Shown: positions 9,065-18,023, counted from the first letter of the stretch. The stretch: DNA of 64,000 bases from Amycolatopsis arida (GCF_900115565.1 NZ_FOWW01000001.1:377731-441730), one strand, 5' to 3'. A program made the numbers and translations. Notes: generated by a model from the letters alone, not told the origin.

Positions 9065-9952
9065 ATGCGCATTGACTCATCGACGGCGCGCAGCCGGGAG
9101 CTCGGCGGCGAGCTGCGCCGGATCAGGCTCGCCTCGGGGAAGCTCGCCTGCGACGTGGCCCGAGACCTGGGGTGGTCGACCAGCAAGGTGTCCCGCGGGG
9201 AGACCGGGCAGCGCGGCATGTCGCAGGTGGACCTGGCGATGCTGCTCGCCAAGTGCGACGCGGACCCGGACGACATCCGGCGCCTGCTGGAACTGCACGC
9301 CGACCTCGACAACGGCTACTGGGTGCGGCCCGTCGGGGGCGTGATGAATCCGGCGCTGCGGTCGCTCATAACCCAGGAGAACACCGCCTGCGCGTTGACC
9401 AACGTCGAACTGCAGGTAATCCCCGGACTGGCCCAGACCGAGGACTACGCCCGCGCGCTCTTCCATGAGGTTGGCACGCTGGACGAGGACGCCATCGAGG
9501 CTGCCGTCCAGACCCGAATGGAACGGCAGAACCTGTTCAGTCATCGTCGCCGGGATCGACCGAGGACGCTGTTTTACATCCACGAGCAGGCACTCCGCCT
9601 ACCCGTGGGCAGTCACCAAGTCATGCGTGACCAGATGTTGCACCTGTTGTTGCTGGGCAACCTCGACTTCTGCACCATTCGGGTGGTGCCGGTCTCGGCC
9701 GGAGCGCGCGGAACCTTCGTGGGGCCGTTCCTGCTGTTCGAGTACGTGGAGCACAACCCGGTCGTCTACGTAGATATCAAGACGGCCGCGGTCTTCCTGG
9801 AACGCAAGGAAGACGTCGCAACTTACCGCCAGGCTCTGGGCAGGTTGGGAGCCGTATCCCTGAGTGAGGGACAATCTCGGGAGCTGCTTGCCGCATTGGC
9901 AAGCGAGTACGACCTCCCGGGAGACGACGATGACGATCGGCCGGACGGATGA
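9065..9952 (+). CDS. Helix-turn-helix regulator with DUF5753 (Scr1-type)
   Basis: 295 residues. An N-terminal XRE-type HTH (residues ~10-65; CDVARDLGWSTSKVSRGETG is the recognition part) is followed by the DUF5753 domain, which binds unknown ligands. Such genes are numerous in actinomycetes and are nearly always followed by a small DUF397 gene, as here. The ATG at 9065 matches the usual start of the HTH domain; upstream codons in the frame look non-coding. It is divergent from the cox operon, with a GGGACaaGTCCC palindrome at 8947-8958 in the shared upstream region. Confidence 0.9.
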   Translation: MRIDSSTARSRELGGELRRIRLASGKLACDVARDLGWSTSKVSRGETGQRGMSQVDLAMLLAKCDADPDDIRRLLELHADLDNGYWVRPVGGVMNPALRSLITQENTACALTNVELQVIPGLAQTEDYARALFHEVGTLDEDAIEAAVQTRMERQNLFSHRRRDRPRTLFYIHEQALRLPVGSHQVMRDQMLHLLLLGNLDFCTIRVVPVSAGARGTFVGPFLLFEYVEHNPVVYVDIKTAAVFLERKEDVATYRQALGRLGAVSLSEGQSRELLAALASEYDLPGDDDDDRPDG

Positions 9953-10118
9953 GCTGACCTGGCGGAAGAGCCGGCACAGCGACGGCCACGACCACAGCAA
10001 CTGCGTCGAGGTGGCGGTGACCCCGGAGCTGATCGCCGTGCGGGACTCCAAGGACCCCGACGGCGGCCGCCTGACCCTCTCCCCCACCACCTGGCGCGCC
10101 TTCACCCGCGCCGTCTGA
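9930..10118 (+). CDS. DUF397 small protein
   Basis: 62 residues with the DUF397 hallmarks: LTWRKSRHSDG near the start, NCVEVA, then AVRDSKDPDGG and a terminal W-F pair. It overlaps the end of the DUF5753 gene by 23 bases in another frame and has GGGAG seven bases before its ATG. DUF5753/DUF397 pairs resemble regulator-partner modules (BldB/WhiJ-like or antitoxin-toxin-like); the molecular job is not settled. Confidence 0.9.
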   Translation: MTIGRTDELTWRKSRHSDGHDHSNCVEVAVTPELIAVRDSKDPDGGRLTLSPTTWRAFTRAV

Positions 10119-10390
10119 GCCCGACTCCACGACCGGTCTCCGAACAGGCGTCCACGCTCGGTGGAGCACACGCACCACAGTTGGTCAAGCTCCCCGGCGC
10201 GCACCGCGAACCCGCTCCCGGAGCGCCAAGCCGACGTCGAGTCGCACCGCGATCCCCGCCGGCCTGCCCGCCTCGCGCTCGACTGGGGCAATGCCACGAT
10301 CGGCGCCAGCAAACGGTGCTACCAACCCCGCTGAATGAACTAACCTGGTGAACCAGGACCGAATCCCGTCCGCCCAGAATCCCCAGTTGA

Positions 10391-10482
10391 GCATCCCCCA
10401 CCCGTTCCCGGGGGCCGGCCCCGCCTCCAGCTTACCGCTGGTCAGGGCATGGGGAAGGGGGTGCGCGAAACTGTGGACAACT
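10391..10482 (-). repeat. DnaA-box-bearing intergenic element, copy A
   Basis: On the minus strand this reads GTTGTCCACA, TTTCGCG, CCCCCTTCCC, then GGTAAGCTGG, GGCGGGGCCGGCCCCC and GGGTGGGGG. The same blocks in the same order occur at 19148-19263, and related ones at 23385-23485. This copy lacks the middle segment between the two CCACA motifs seen in the other copies. The 9-mer at 10472-10480 is an exact match to the actinobacterial DnaA box TTGTCCACA. Confidence 0.7.
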
Positions 10483-10693
10483 TCGGGGTTTTAGGCGGCG
10501 CGAATGGTCGTGTCGGGTTGTTTCTCGCCCGTTCGGGGAGGAGCAAGGGATGGTCCGCCACGGCGCCGCCGGAGCTTGCTCAACAGTGCACGGACGGAGC
10601 CAGGAGCTCCCATTCCGCCCGGCCCGTCGCCCGGTCCGCCCGGCTGACACCCGGCCCGCCCGCTGACACCGGGGCGCATGCCGTACATGGACC

Positions 10694-10777
10694 GCGGACA
10701 CATGTACAGCGACGCCGGACACGCGTACGCAGACGCATGACACGCGCGCACGACTCGCGGACACACGTCACTCGCGC
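10694..10777. repeat. 21-bp tandem array, GCGGACAC type
   Basis: Four consecutive 21-base units (10694, 10715, 10736, 10757), each beginning with a GCGGACAC-like core followed by a GTAC/GCGC-rich spacer. The same unit type recurs at 31907-31981. Units are diverged but the period is exact. Confidence 0.75.
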
Positions 10778-10846
10778 GATGTCCGCGCTTCCCACCCCGT
10801 GTGTGGGCCGGGAGCCACGGCCCGACCGCGGCTCGCGGTCCGAACT

Positions 10847-10935
10847 CGAACCCGCCGTCCCGAGCATCGAACCCGCCGTCCCGAGCATGGAACCCGCCAT
10901 CCCGAACGTCGATCTCGCCGTCCCGAACGTCGAGC
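10847..10935. repeat. 21-bp tandem array, CCCGCCGTCCCGA type
   Basis: Four 21-base units (10847, 10868, 10889, 10910) plus a partial fifth; the first two are identical (CGAACCCGCCGTCCCGAGCAT) and later ones drift toward CGAtCTCGCCGTCCCGAACGT. The array abuts the 3' end of the xdhC-like gene. A related array lies at 53556-53612. Confidence 0.8.
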
Positions 10936-12054
10936 TCAGGGGGCGCCGTGGATGCGGCCGTCGAGTTCGCTGAGCCGGCGGCCGCCGCCGCCCCAGCGCA
11001 GAGCGATGATCTCCGCCGCGATCGACACCGCGGTCTCCTCCGGCGTCCGCGCCCCGAGGTCGAGCCCGATCGGTGAGCACAGCTTCTTCAGCTCACCCTC
11101 GCCGAGCCCGGCCTCGCGCAGCCGGGCCATCCGGTCGGCGTGCGTCCGCCGCGACCCCATCGCCCCGACGTAGCCCACGTCCAGCCGCAGCGCGACCTCC
11201 AGCAGCGGCACGTCGAACTTCGGGTCGTGGGTGAGCACGGTGATCGCCGTCCGCTCGTTCACCCGGCCGGCCTCCGCCTCCGCGGCCAGGTACCGGTGCG
11301 GCCAGTCGACCACCACCTCGTCCGCGTCGGGGAACCGGGTGGCCGTCGCGAACACCGGCCGCGCGTCGCACACTGTGACGTGGTAGCCGAGGTAGCCACC
11401 CATCCGGGACATCGCGGCGGCGAAGTCGATCGCGCCGAACACCAGCAGCCGGGGACGTGGCTCGAACGAGTTGACGAACACCGCCATGCCCTCGCCGCGC
11501 CGCTGTCCGTCCGGCCCGTAGCGCAGCGTCGCGCTGCGCCCGCCGGCGAGCAGGCCGCGCGCGTCGTCGGTCACCGCGTCGTCGCTGCGCGCCGAGCCGA
11601 GCCCGCCGGACACCCGGTCCGGCCACACCACCAGCCGCCGGCCCACCCGCTCCGGATCCGGGTGCTCCACCACGGTGGCGATCGCCACCGGCCGGCTCTC
11701 CCGCACCGCCGCCACGATCTCCGGCAGCTCCGGCAGCGACTCCCGGTCGATCCGCTCCACGAAGATGTCGATGATCCCGCCGCAGGTGAGCCCCACGGCG
11801 AACGCGTCGTCGTCGCTGACCCCGTACCGCTGCAGCACCGGCCCGCCGTCCGCCACCACCTGCTGGGCCAGCTCGTACACCGCGCCCTCAACACACCCGC
11901 CGGACACGCTGCCGGTCACCGAGCCATCGGCGCCGACGAGCATCGCCGCGCCGGGCGCGCGCGGCGCGGACGAGAACGTGGCCACCACCGTGCCCACGCC
12001 CACGGCCTCGCCGGCCGACCAGCGGCGGTACAGCTCGTCCAGCACGTCACGCAT
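10936..12054 (-). CDS. XdhC/CoxF-family molybdenum hydroxylase maturation protein
   Basis: 372 residues. The N-terminal XdhC/CoxI domain (VVATFSSAPRAPGAAM, then SGGCVEG and LTCGG) and the C-terminal Rossmann-like domain (VFGAIDFAAAM, GAMGSRRTHADR) are both present. Family members bind the molybdenum cofactor and insert or sulfurate it in enzymes such as xanthine dehydrogenase or CO dehydrogenase. It overlaps the upstream VWA gene by 8 bases. Most likely serves the cox operon 2 kb away, though on its own the gene does not say which enzyme it matures. Confidence 0.88.
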   Translation of the reverse strand: MRDVLDELYRRWSAGEAVGVGTVVATFSSAPRAPGAAMLVGADGSVTGSVSGGCVEGAVYELAQQVVADGGPVLQRYGVSDDDAFAVGLTCGGIIDIFVERIDRESLPELPEIVAAVRESRPVAIATVVEHPDPERVGRRLVVWPDRVSGGLGSARSDDAVTDDARGLLAGGRSATLRYGPDGQRRGEGMAVFVNSFEPRPRLLVFGAIDFAAAMSRMGGYLGYHVTVCDARPVFATATRFPDADEVVVDWPHRYLAAEAEAGRVNERTAITVLTHDPKFDVPLLEVALRLDVGYVGAMGSRRTHADRMARLREAGLGEGELKKLCSPIGLDLGARTPEETAVSIAAEIIALRWGGGGRRLSELDGRIHGAP

Positions 12055-13150
12055 CCCGAATCTCCACCACCAGTCGTTCCAACGTGGCCAGGCTGTGCCC
12101 GGCGAGCAGCCGATCCACGTGCGGGAGCGCGGCCGCCATGCCGGACTGCACGGGAGCGTAACCCCGATGCCCGGCGTGCGGGTTGACCCAGAGCACGGAG
12201 TGGGCCAATCGGCGCAGTCGGGCCATCTGCTCGCCGAGCAGGCTCGCCTCGCCGCGCTCCCAGCCGTCGGAGAACACCACGACCACCGCGCGCCGGGCCA
12301 GCCCCCGCTGGCCCCACCGGTCGAGGAACCCGCGCAGCGTCTCGCCGAGCCGGGTGCCGCCGGCGAAGTCCGGCACCGCCCGCGCGGCGGCCAGCATCGC
12401 TCGCTCGGGGTCGCGCTGCCGCAGTTGCCGGGACACCCGGGTGAGCCGGGTGCCGAGGGTGAACACCTCCACCGCCGCCGGCGCGGCCCTGGTCACGACG
12501 TGGGCGAACCGCAGCAGCGCGTCGGCGTACGGGGCCATCGAGCCGGACACGTCGACCAGCAGCACCACCCGCCGCGGCCGCCGGGCACGGGCGCGCCGGG
12601 CCAGCCGCACCGGCTCGCCGCTGGCCAGCATCGCCCGCAAGGTCCGCCGCGGGTCCAGCCCGCCGCGCCGGGCCGGGCGCCGCCGCGGCGAGGCGCGGCG
12701 CGGCGGCGCGGGCCGCAGCACCGCCAGCAACTCCCGCAGGTGGGCCCGCTCGGCGGCGGTGAGCTCGGCGAGGTCGCGGTGGCGCAGCACCTCGGCACCG
12801 CTGGCCGCGACGCGCAGCTCCTCGCCGACCGCATGGTCGCCCTCGCCCCGCTCACCGGGCGGGGTCAGCGCGGCGATCGTCGGTGGCCGCGGGCGTGGCG
12901 CGGGGGCCCGCCGGGGCCGTGGCGGTGTTCCGGTGAACCACGCGGCGAACGCCTCGTCGTAGCGCGGCAGGTCGTCGGGGTCGCCGCACAGGGTGACCCG
13001 GCCGGCCCAGTAGAGCTGGTCGGGGTCGGCGAGGTCGAGCTCCTCGACGGCGGCGACGAACGCCCGCACCCGGTGCGCGTCGCAGGTCATCCCCGCCGCG
13101 CGCAGCACGGCCGGGAAGCCCACCAGCCCCACCGTCGGATCGGCGCCCAC
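12047..13150 (-). CDS. CoxE-like VWA-domain protein
   Basis: 367 residues. The C-terminal half is a von Willebrand A domain of the CoxE type with the MIDAS start DVSGSMAPYAD at about residue 202 and a later FSDGWERG strand. CoxE works with the MoxR ATPase CoxD in building the [CuSMoO2] or Mo active site of CO dehydrogenase. The start is a GTG directly behind a GAGGGG. It overlaps the xdhC-like gene by 8 bases, so the two form an operon; the MoxR partner is encoded 6 kb away at 19292-20173. Confidence 0.85.
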   Translation of the reverse strand: MGADPTVGLVGFPAVLRAAGMTCDAHRVRAFVAAVEELDLADPDQLYWAGRVTLCGDPDDLPRYDEAFAAWFTGTPPRPRRAPAPRPRPPTIAALTPPGERGEGDHAVGEELRVAASGAEVLRHRDLAELTAAERAHLRELLAVLRPAPPRRASPRRRPARRGGLDPRRTLRAMLASGEPVRLARRARARRPRRVVLLVDVSGSMAPYADALLRFAHVVTRAAPAAVEVFTLGTRLTRVSRQLRQRDPERAMLAAARAVPDFAGGTRLGETLRGFLDRWGQRGLARRAVVVVFSDGWERGEASLLGEQMARLRRLAHSVLWVNPHAGHRGYAPVQSGMAAALPHVDRLLAGHSLATLERLVVEIRDA

Positions 13151-13178
13151 CCCCTCATCGTCCCACCGAATGCCGATG

Positions 13179-13850
13179 TCAGGAGTTGCGCGGGGTCACC
13201 AGGCCGGACTCGTAGGCGAGAACGACGAGCTGGGCGCGGTCGCGGGCGTGGAGCTTGGTCATGGCTCGGTTGATGTGGGTTTTCGCGGTCAGCGGGCTGA
13301 TCACCATCCGGTCGGCGATCTCGTTGTTGGACAGGCCCGAGGCGACCAGGGCGACGGCCTCGCGTTCGCGGTTGGTCAGCTCTCCCAGCTCTCCCAGCTC
13401 CGTGCCGGTGCCGGTGGTCAGCCGCTGGGTGACGTACCGGTTGATCAGCGTGCGGGTGATCGACGGTGCGAGCAGGGCGTTGCCGCGCGCGGCGACGTGG
13501 ACGGCGTGCAGGAAGTCTTCCGGCTGGATGTCCTTGACGAGGAACCCGGCCGCGCCGGCGCGCAGCGCGTCGAAGACGTACTCGTCCAAGCCGTAGTTGG
13601 TCAAGATGACGACGTGCACCGCGGCCAGGGCCGGGTCCGCGGCGATGCGCCGGGTCGCCTCGATGCCGTCGACGACCGGCATCTGGATGTCGATGAGCGC
13701 GATGTCGGGCACGTGTTCCCTGGCCAGTGCCACGGCCTCGCTGCCGTCGGCGGCCTCGGCCACCACCTCGATGTCGTCCTCGACGTCGAGGAGCGCGCGG
13801 AACCCGCTGCGAATGAGCGGCTGGTCGTCGACCAGCAGGACTCGGATCAT
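13179..13850 (-). CDS. LuxR/NarL-type response regulator
   Basis: 223 residues: receiver domain with acidic pocket Asp8-Asp9 and phospho-acceptor Asp54 (LIDIQMP), and a C-terminal LuxR-type HTH (LTNREREAVALVASGLSNNEIA). It is a two-component transcription factor. The adjacent kinase gene, which overlaps it by 4 bases, is broken, so this regulator may now be an orphan or respond to another kinase or to small phosphodonors. Confidence 0.93.
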   Translation of the reverse strand: MIRVLLVDDQPLIRSGFRALLDVEDDIEVVAEAADGSEAVALAREHVPDIALIDIQMPVVDGIEATRRIAADPALAAVHVVILTNYGLDEYVFDALRAGAAGFLVKDIQPEDFLHAVHVAARGNALLAPSITRTLINRYVTQRLTTGTGTELGELGELTNREREAVALVASGLSNNEIADRMVISPLTAKTHINRAMTKLHARDRAQLVVLAYESGLVTPRNS

Positions 13851-14520
13851 GACGTTCGACCCACGGGAAGTCCGGCCTGGACGGTGAAGCCGCCCTCGCC
13901 GCGCGGTGCCGCCCGTAGGTGACCTCCGAGGGCGGTGACCCGTTCGCGCATCCCGAGCAGCCCGACGCCGGGCACCGGCGGGGTGTCCTGCGTGGCCTCG
14001 CCGTCGTCATCGACCTGGATGACCAGGGCGTCGGGACGGTAGTCGATCCGAACCGACGCGGTAGCGGCGGCGGCGTGACGAGCGATGTTGGTCAGCGACT
14101 CCTGAACGATCCGGTAAGCGGTCCGGTCCACCGCGACCGGCACGCCGTCGCGTCGTCCCTCGATCGTCAGCGTCGCGTCCAGGCCGGCCGTCCGGGCCCG
14201 TCGCACCAGGTCCGAAACGTCATCGAGCCCATGCGGCGGGCTCGTGTCGTCGTCGCGCAGCGCCTCCAGGGTCACGCGCAGTTCCCTGGCCGCCTCACGT
14301 AACCCAGCGCGCACAACCCGGTCACCGCCAGCACGGCGACCGGAGCCCGGCGGCGCGCGAGCAGCGCCAGACCGCCGGCTGCCAACAACGCGTAACCCAG
14401 CGGGTCGAGACTCGTGGACGGGTGTCACGTGGACAGCCCGGCGACCAGCAGTGCCGCCGCCACGCCGACGGCGATTCCCCAGTCTCTGGCGCCGACCCGC
14501 CCCTCGCCCACAGCGTGCAC
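13847..14520 (-). pseudogene. Decayed histidine kinase (HisKA_3 type)
   Basis: Remnant of the kinase partner of the adjacent regulator. The 3' part (to about base 14295) codes for an intact HATPase_c domain (RIVQESLTNIARHA N-box, VGLLGMRERV G-box). The 5' part from a GTG at 14520 encodes the usual transmembrane lead (WGIAVGVAAALLVAGL), is cut by an in-frame TGA at 14425-14427, and resumes in the same frame as LDPLGYALLAAGGLALLA..., ending near 14295. There the frame jumps straight to ARELRVTLEAL: the dimerisation helix with the phosphorylated His (the RELHD box) is missing. A nonsense codon plus an internal deletion mean no functional kinase can be made. Confidence 0.8.
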
Positions 14521-14727
14521 CCTAACCGGATCTACTCGCGGGCAACTCCTGCGCACGGATGGTCGGTCGCCTACCGCGCACGCGGTACCTTCGCGGTCCC
14601 TGCGGCGTCCGCGGCAGCCGGCTACGGCATCGACGGCAGCGCGAAGTGCCCGCGTCGGCAGGACGACCGGCGGTCGGGCCGGCGGACATGATTCGGGCGA
14701 CATCAGCCGTAGGAGAAGGAGCACCTC

Positions 14728-14952
14728 ATGTCCGTCCGTCACCTGCTTGCCGCCGCCACGGCCGCCCCGCTCGGAGTTCTCGGGCTTGCCACACCGGCGG
14801 CCGCGCGCGTCCTGGCCCAACCGACCTCCGTCAGCCCCGACACCGCGACCGTCGGGCGTCTGTGGTCCGTGGTGGCCGCGCGGCTGGGGCTGGCCGGCGT
14901 GATCGTCGGCGGGCTGGCTCTGGCCCGCTCCCGCCGCGCCGTCTCCGGCTGA
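14728..14952 (+). CDS. Small membrane protein, DUF6223-like
   Basis: 74 residues: signal-like first helix (LLAAATAAPLGVLGLATPAAA), a short linker, and a second hydrophobic helix (LGLAGVIVGGLALARS). It resembles small actinobacterial DUF6223 proteins, which are usually longer because the glycine-rich helix unit is repeated; this one stops after one unit and may be shortened. Strong ribosome site GGAGAAGGAG precedes the ATG. It sits beside the decayed two-component pair. Family assignment is tentative. Confidence 0.6.
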   Translation: MSVRHLLAAATAAPLGVLGLATPAAARVLAQPTSVSPDTATVGRLWSVVAARLGLAGVIVGGLALARSRRAVSG

Positions 14953-14988
14953 CCGCCGCGAGCCCGCTCACCGCACCCCGACGCGAGG

Positions 14989-16323
14989 TCAGCCGCAGCG
15001 CAGGGCCAGCAGTGCCATGTCGTCGTGCGCGCCGCCGGCGAGGTGCTCGATCACCCGCTCCTCGACGGCCGCGCACAGCTCGGCCGGCTCGGCACCCGCG
15101 TAGTCGGGCAGCAGCGCGCGCAGCCGCTCGAGGCCGAACAGGTCGTCGCACCGCCTCGCCTCGAAGATGCCGTCGGTGTAGAAGAGCACCAGGTCGCCGC
15201 GGCGCAGCACGACGGTCCGCTCCTCGTAGGAGAGGTCGGGCAGCACGCCGGACAGCGTGCCGACGAGGTGCGGCTCCTCCACCCTCCCGTCGGCGCGCAG
15301 CACGAGCGGCGGCGGGTGCCCGGCCACCGCCAGGGTCAGCTCCGCCGTGCCGGCCCCGGGGTCCGGCCGCAACCGCGCGCAGGCGACCGTGACGAACCGG
15401 TCGGAGTCGGTCTCGTACAGCACGTCGTTGAGCGCGGCGAGGATCGTCGCCGGGGAACGGTCGAAGTGCGCCGCCGTGCGGATCGTCTGCCGGGCCCTGC
15501 CGGTGAGCACGGCCGCCCGCACGCCCTTGCCGCACACGTCGCCGATGACCAGCGACCAGTCGTCGCCCGCGCCGTGCAGGTCGTAGAAGTCGCCGCCGAT
15601 GGTCATGTGCTCGATCGCCGGGCGGAACCGGGCGGCCACCCGCATGCCCGGCACCTCGGGCAGACTCGGCGGGCGCAGCGCCGACTGGAGCACCGAGGCC
15701 ACGTGCGCCCGCTCCTCGTAGAGCGCGGCGGCGTCGATGGTGACCGCGCCGCGGTGGGCGAACTCCTCGACCAACTCGACGTCGGCGGCGGTGAAGCCGC
15801 GCACCGTCCTGCGGGCCACCACCAGCGCGCCCAGCACGCCACCACGAGCGGTGAGCGCCACGCCCAGCAGGTCGGCCGGGCCCAGTGCGGTGATCTCGGC
15901 ACGCAGCGCCGCGTCGGGCACCATCGCGACGAACCCGGCTTCGGCCCCCTCCGGCCCCACCACGGGCTCGACGTGCAGCAGCTCGGTGCGGCCGCCGGCG
16001 CGCAGGTGACCGAGCCCGCCCCACGCATCGGGCAGCTCGGCGACCCGGACCGGCTCGGTGACCCCGCCACCGTGCGCGGCGAGCGTCGCGCCTCGGTCGT
16101 CGAGCAGTGCGAGCACGGCCCAGTCCCCCAGGTAAGGGACGGCGAGATGGAGCAGCCGCAGCACCGTGCGGCGGACGTTGAGCGAGCCGGCGAGCTGCCG
16201 GGACACCTCCTGCATGAAGGCCGCGCGCTCCAGCGCCACGCGGTAGGCGTCGGGCGGGTTCCCACCACGGCGGGCCGCGGCGTCCTCGGGGGACGTCCGG
16301 GGTACGGCGATCCGCGCCTCCAT
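14989..16323 (-). CDS. GAF-domain PP2C phosphatase (RsbU/RsbP-like)
   Basis: 444 residues: a short helical lead, a GAF sensor domain (about residues 40-210) and a C-terminal SpoIIE/PP2C phosphatase with its metal-binding acids in GGDFYDL, IGDVCGKG, TDGIFEA and the closing HDDMALL. Such phosphatases dephosphorylate STAS-domain anti-anti-sigma factors, freeing the sigma factor. The ATG at 16323 is preceded by GAGGAGG six bases away; longer readings lack this. Co-directional with the STAS, sigma and anti-sigma genes upstream, so it likely supplies the stress input of that module. Confidence 0.92.
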   Translation of the reverse strand: MEARIAVPRTSPEDAAARRGGNPPDAYRVALERAAFMQEVSRQLAGSLNVRRTVLRLLHLAVPYLGDWAVLALLDDRGATLAAHGGGVTEPVRVAELPDAWGGLGHLRAGGRTELLHVEPVVGPEGAEAGFVAMVPDAALRAEITALGPADLLGVALTARGGVLGALVVARRTVRGFTAADVELVEEFAHRGAVTIDAAALYEERAHVASVLQSALRPPSLPEVPGMRVAARFRPAIEHMTIGGDFYDLHGAGDDWSLVIGDVCGKGVRAAVLTGRARQTIRTAAHFDRSPATILAALNDVLYETDSDRFVTVACARLRPDPGAGTAELTLAVAGHPPPLVLRADGRVEEPHLVGTLSGVLPDLSYEERTVVLRRGDLVLFYTDGIFEARRCDDLFGLERLRALLPDYAGAEPAELCAAVEERVIEHLAGGAHDDMALLALRCG

Positions 16324-16399
16324 GGCTGGCCTCCTCACCGGAGTTCGGCCTACCGCGACATTACTCGTCAGCCACGGAGACGCCCATACCCTCAACCGG

Positions 16400-16714
16400 T
16401 CAGGGGGATCCTTCGGCGGTGAGCACCTCACTCAGCCCGGTGATCTCCATGACCTTGCGGACCTGCGGCTGCGGGTCGGACACCACCAGTCGCTTGCCGG
16501 CCTCCTCGGCCCGCTTCTGTCCGGCGACCAGCGCGCGCAGGCCCGAGGAGTCCAGGAACGACACCTCCGTGAGGTTCACCTCCACCGACTCGGTGCCGGG
16601 AGCCCGCAGCGCTGCCTCGATGGCGTCGGTGACCTCGCCCGCCGTCGCCAGATCCACCTCGCCACTGACGGTGAGCACCACGCTCACCTCGCCGGTGCTG
16701 GTGATCCGCAACAT
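16400..16714 (-). CDS. STAS anti-anti-sigma factor (RsbV-like)
   Basis: 104 residues, a single STAS domain. The phosphorylation site is the Ser pair in FLDSSGLRALV; the N-terminal VSGEVDLATAGEV strand is typical. When unphosphorylated it binds the RsbW-type anti-sigma factor and releases the sigma factor; the kinase (17549-17974) and phosphatase (14989-16323) flank it. Start chosen at MLRITSTGE, behind GAGAGG; the longer upstream reading is Cys/Arg-rich and non-coding in character. Confidence 0.93.
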   Translation of the reverse strand: MLRITSTGEVSVVLTVSGEVDLATAGEVTDAIEAALRAPGTESVEVNLTEVSFLDSSGLRALVAGQKRAEEAGKRLVVSDPQPQVRKVMEITGLSEVLTAEGSP

Positions 16715-16772
16715 CCTCGTCCTCTCCGCGGTCGGTCGATCCGCTGTCCTGTCCACCCCCAGCCTCTCACGA

Positions 16773-17552
16773 TCACCGTACCGCCCTGCCCTCCTCGCCG
16801 AGTCGTGCGCGCAGCTCCCGCAGCGTGCTGGCCAGCAGCCGGGACACCTGCATCTGCGAGACCCCAACCCTACGGGCGATGTCGGCCTGGCTCAGCCCGA
16901 AACCGAACCGGAGCAGCACGATCTTGCGCGACCGCTCGGGCAGCTCGCGCACCATCGGCTCCAGCAGCGCGCGCAGCTCGGCCTGGTCGAGGTTCTCGTC
17001 GGCGGTGCCGAACGCCACGTGCGGCGCGTCCTCCATCAACGAGTCGAGTGACGTTCCGTACTGGCCGCGCTCGGCGAGCAGGCCCTCGTGCACCTCCTCG
17101 CGGCTGATCCCCAGGTGGTCGGCCAGCTCGCTGGGCCGGGGCGCGCGGTTGAGCCGGGCGGTGAGCTCCTCCCTGGCCGTGGCCAGCCGGCCGTGCAGGT
17201 CCTTGAGCCGTCGCGGCACCCGCACCGACCAGCCGGCGTCCCGGAAGTGCCGGCGCAGCTCGCCGGTGATGGTCGGCACGGCGTAGCCGAGGAAGCCGGT
17301 GCCGTGGTCGGGGTCGAACCGGTCGATGGCGTTGATCAAGCCCAGCGTGCCGACCTGGACGAGGTCGTCCATCGGCTCGGCGTGGTAGCGGTACTTGCGG
17401 GCGAGGTTGCGCACCAGGCCGAGGTGGTGGCGGACGAGGCGCTCCCGGATGCTCTCCCGACGCGGATCCCCGTCGGGCAGGGCCCGCAGCTCGCGGAACA
17501 ACGCGATGACGTCGGCCTCACGCAGCTCCTGGTCTTCGTCGGCCAAGGTCAC
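16773..17552 (-). CDS. sigF: SigF/SigB-family RNA polymerase sigma factor
   Basis: 259 residues, group 3 sigma factor. Region 2 has RNLARKYRYHAEPMDDLVQVGTLGL and FLGYAVPTITGELRRHFRD; region 3 begins SVRVPRRLKDL; region 4 ends LSQADIARRVGVSQMQVSRLL. This is the general-stress/sporulation-type (SigB/SigF) subfamily. The GTG at 17552 overlaps the stop of the anti-sigma gene by 4 bases (GTGA), a coupling typical for anti-sigma/sigma pairs. A SigF-type promoter upstream of the pair points to autoregulation. The symbol is given for subfamily; the exact paralogue in this organism is unknown. Confidence 0.92.
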   Translation of the reverse strand: MTLADEDQELREADVIALFRELRALPDGDPRRESIRERLVRHHLGLVRNLARKYRYHAEPMDDLVQVGTLGLINAIDRFDPDHGTGFLGYAVPTITGELRRHFRDAGWSVRVPRRLKDLHGRLATAREELTARLNRAPRPSELADHLGISREEVHEGLLAERGQYGTSLDSLMEDAPHVAFGTADENLDQAELRALLEPMVRELPERSRKIVLLRFGFGLSQADIARRVGVSQMQVSRLLASTLRELRARLGEEGRAVR

Positions 17553-17974
17553 CGCGCAACCGTCGCGCACTCGCGGACGAGCTCCACCCGCGCCCGGTGC
17601 CCACCGTCGACGGGGGTCAGCGTGCGGTCGACCGAGGTGGCCAGCGCGGTGAGCAGCTGCCACCCGAGTCCGTCGCCGGCCACCCGGTCAGGGGTGCTCA
17701 CGACGACCTCCACCGCGACCTGCACCCTCCCCTTCGCCCAGCGATACTCGCAGGTCAGCACGCCGTCCACGGCCGAGGGCAGGAGCATCGAGCATGCCTC
17801 GTCGACGGCCATCCGGAGGTCGTCGACGGCGTCGAGGTCGAAGTCCAGACGCATGGCCAGGTCGGCCCCGATCGTGCGCAGCGTGGGGATCACCTCGGCG
17901 TCGGCCCGCGTGCGCACGGTCATCACCCGTTGGCCCGGCTCGGCACCGTCGCCGACGGAGCGTTCTTCCGGCAC
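17549..17974 (-). CDS. RsbW/UsfX-like anti-sigma factor (serine kinase)
   Basis: 141 residues, HATPase_c fold. The N-box reads LRMAVDEACSML; the Asn expected four residues after the Glu is replaced, as it is in mycobacterial UsfX, so ATP handling may differ from Bacillus SpoIIAB. The ATP-lid region GDGLGWQLLTALA is conserved. It should bind the sigma factor encoded immediately after it and phosphorylate STAS antagonists. Start GTG 17974 follows GGGAGG by seven bases; the much longer open frame upstream is antisense to whiD-like DNA and not coding. Confidence 0.88.
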   Translation of the reverse strand: MPEERSVGDGAEPGQRVMTVRTRADAEVIPTLRTIGADLAMRLDFDLDAVDDLRMAVDEACSMLLPSAVDGVLTCEYRWAKGRVQVAVEVVVSTPDRVAGDGLGWQLLTALATSVDRTLTPVDGGHRARVELVRECATVAR

Positions 17975-18023
17975 TGTCCGTCCTCCCGTTCTCGCGGCCG
18001 TTTCTCCGGCTGTGCGCGCTTGA

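Larger units (their letters stand above)
10119..10935. other. Gene-free stretch with repeats
   Basis: About 820 bases between the DUF397 gene and the xdhC-like gene. No convincing gene is seen. It holds a copy of the DnaA-box element (10391-10482), a 21-bp-period array at 10694-10777 and a second 21-bp array at 10847-10935. The remaining sequence is GC-rich and without clear promoter or terminator. Confidence 0.6.

Noticed and set aside
10330-10390. tRNA remnant near GAATCCCGTCC
   Set aside because: No cloverleaf could be folded on either strand; the resemblance to a T-arm is by chance.
10694-10935. Possible CRISPR array
   Set aside because: Units are directly adjacent with no unique spacers and are diverged; there are no cas genes nearby.
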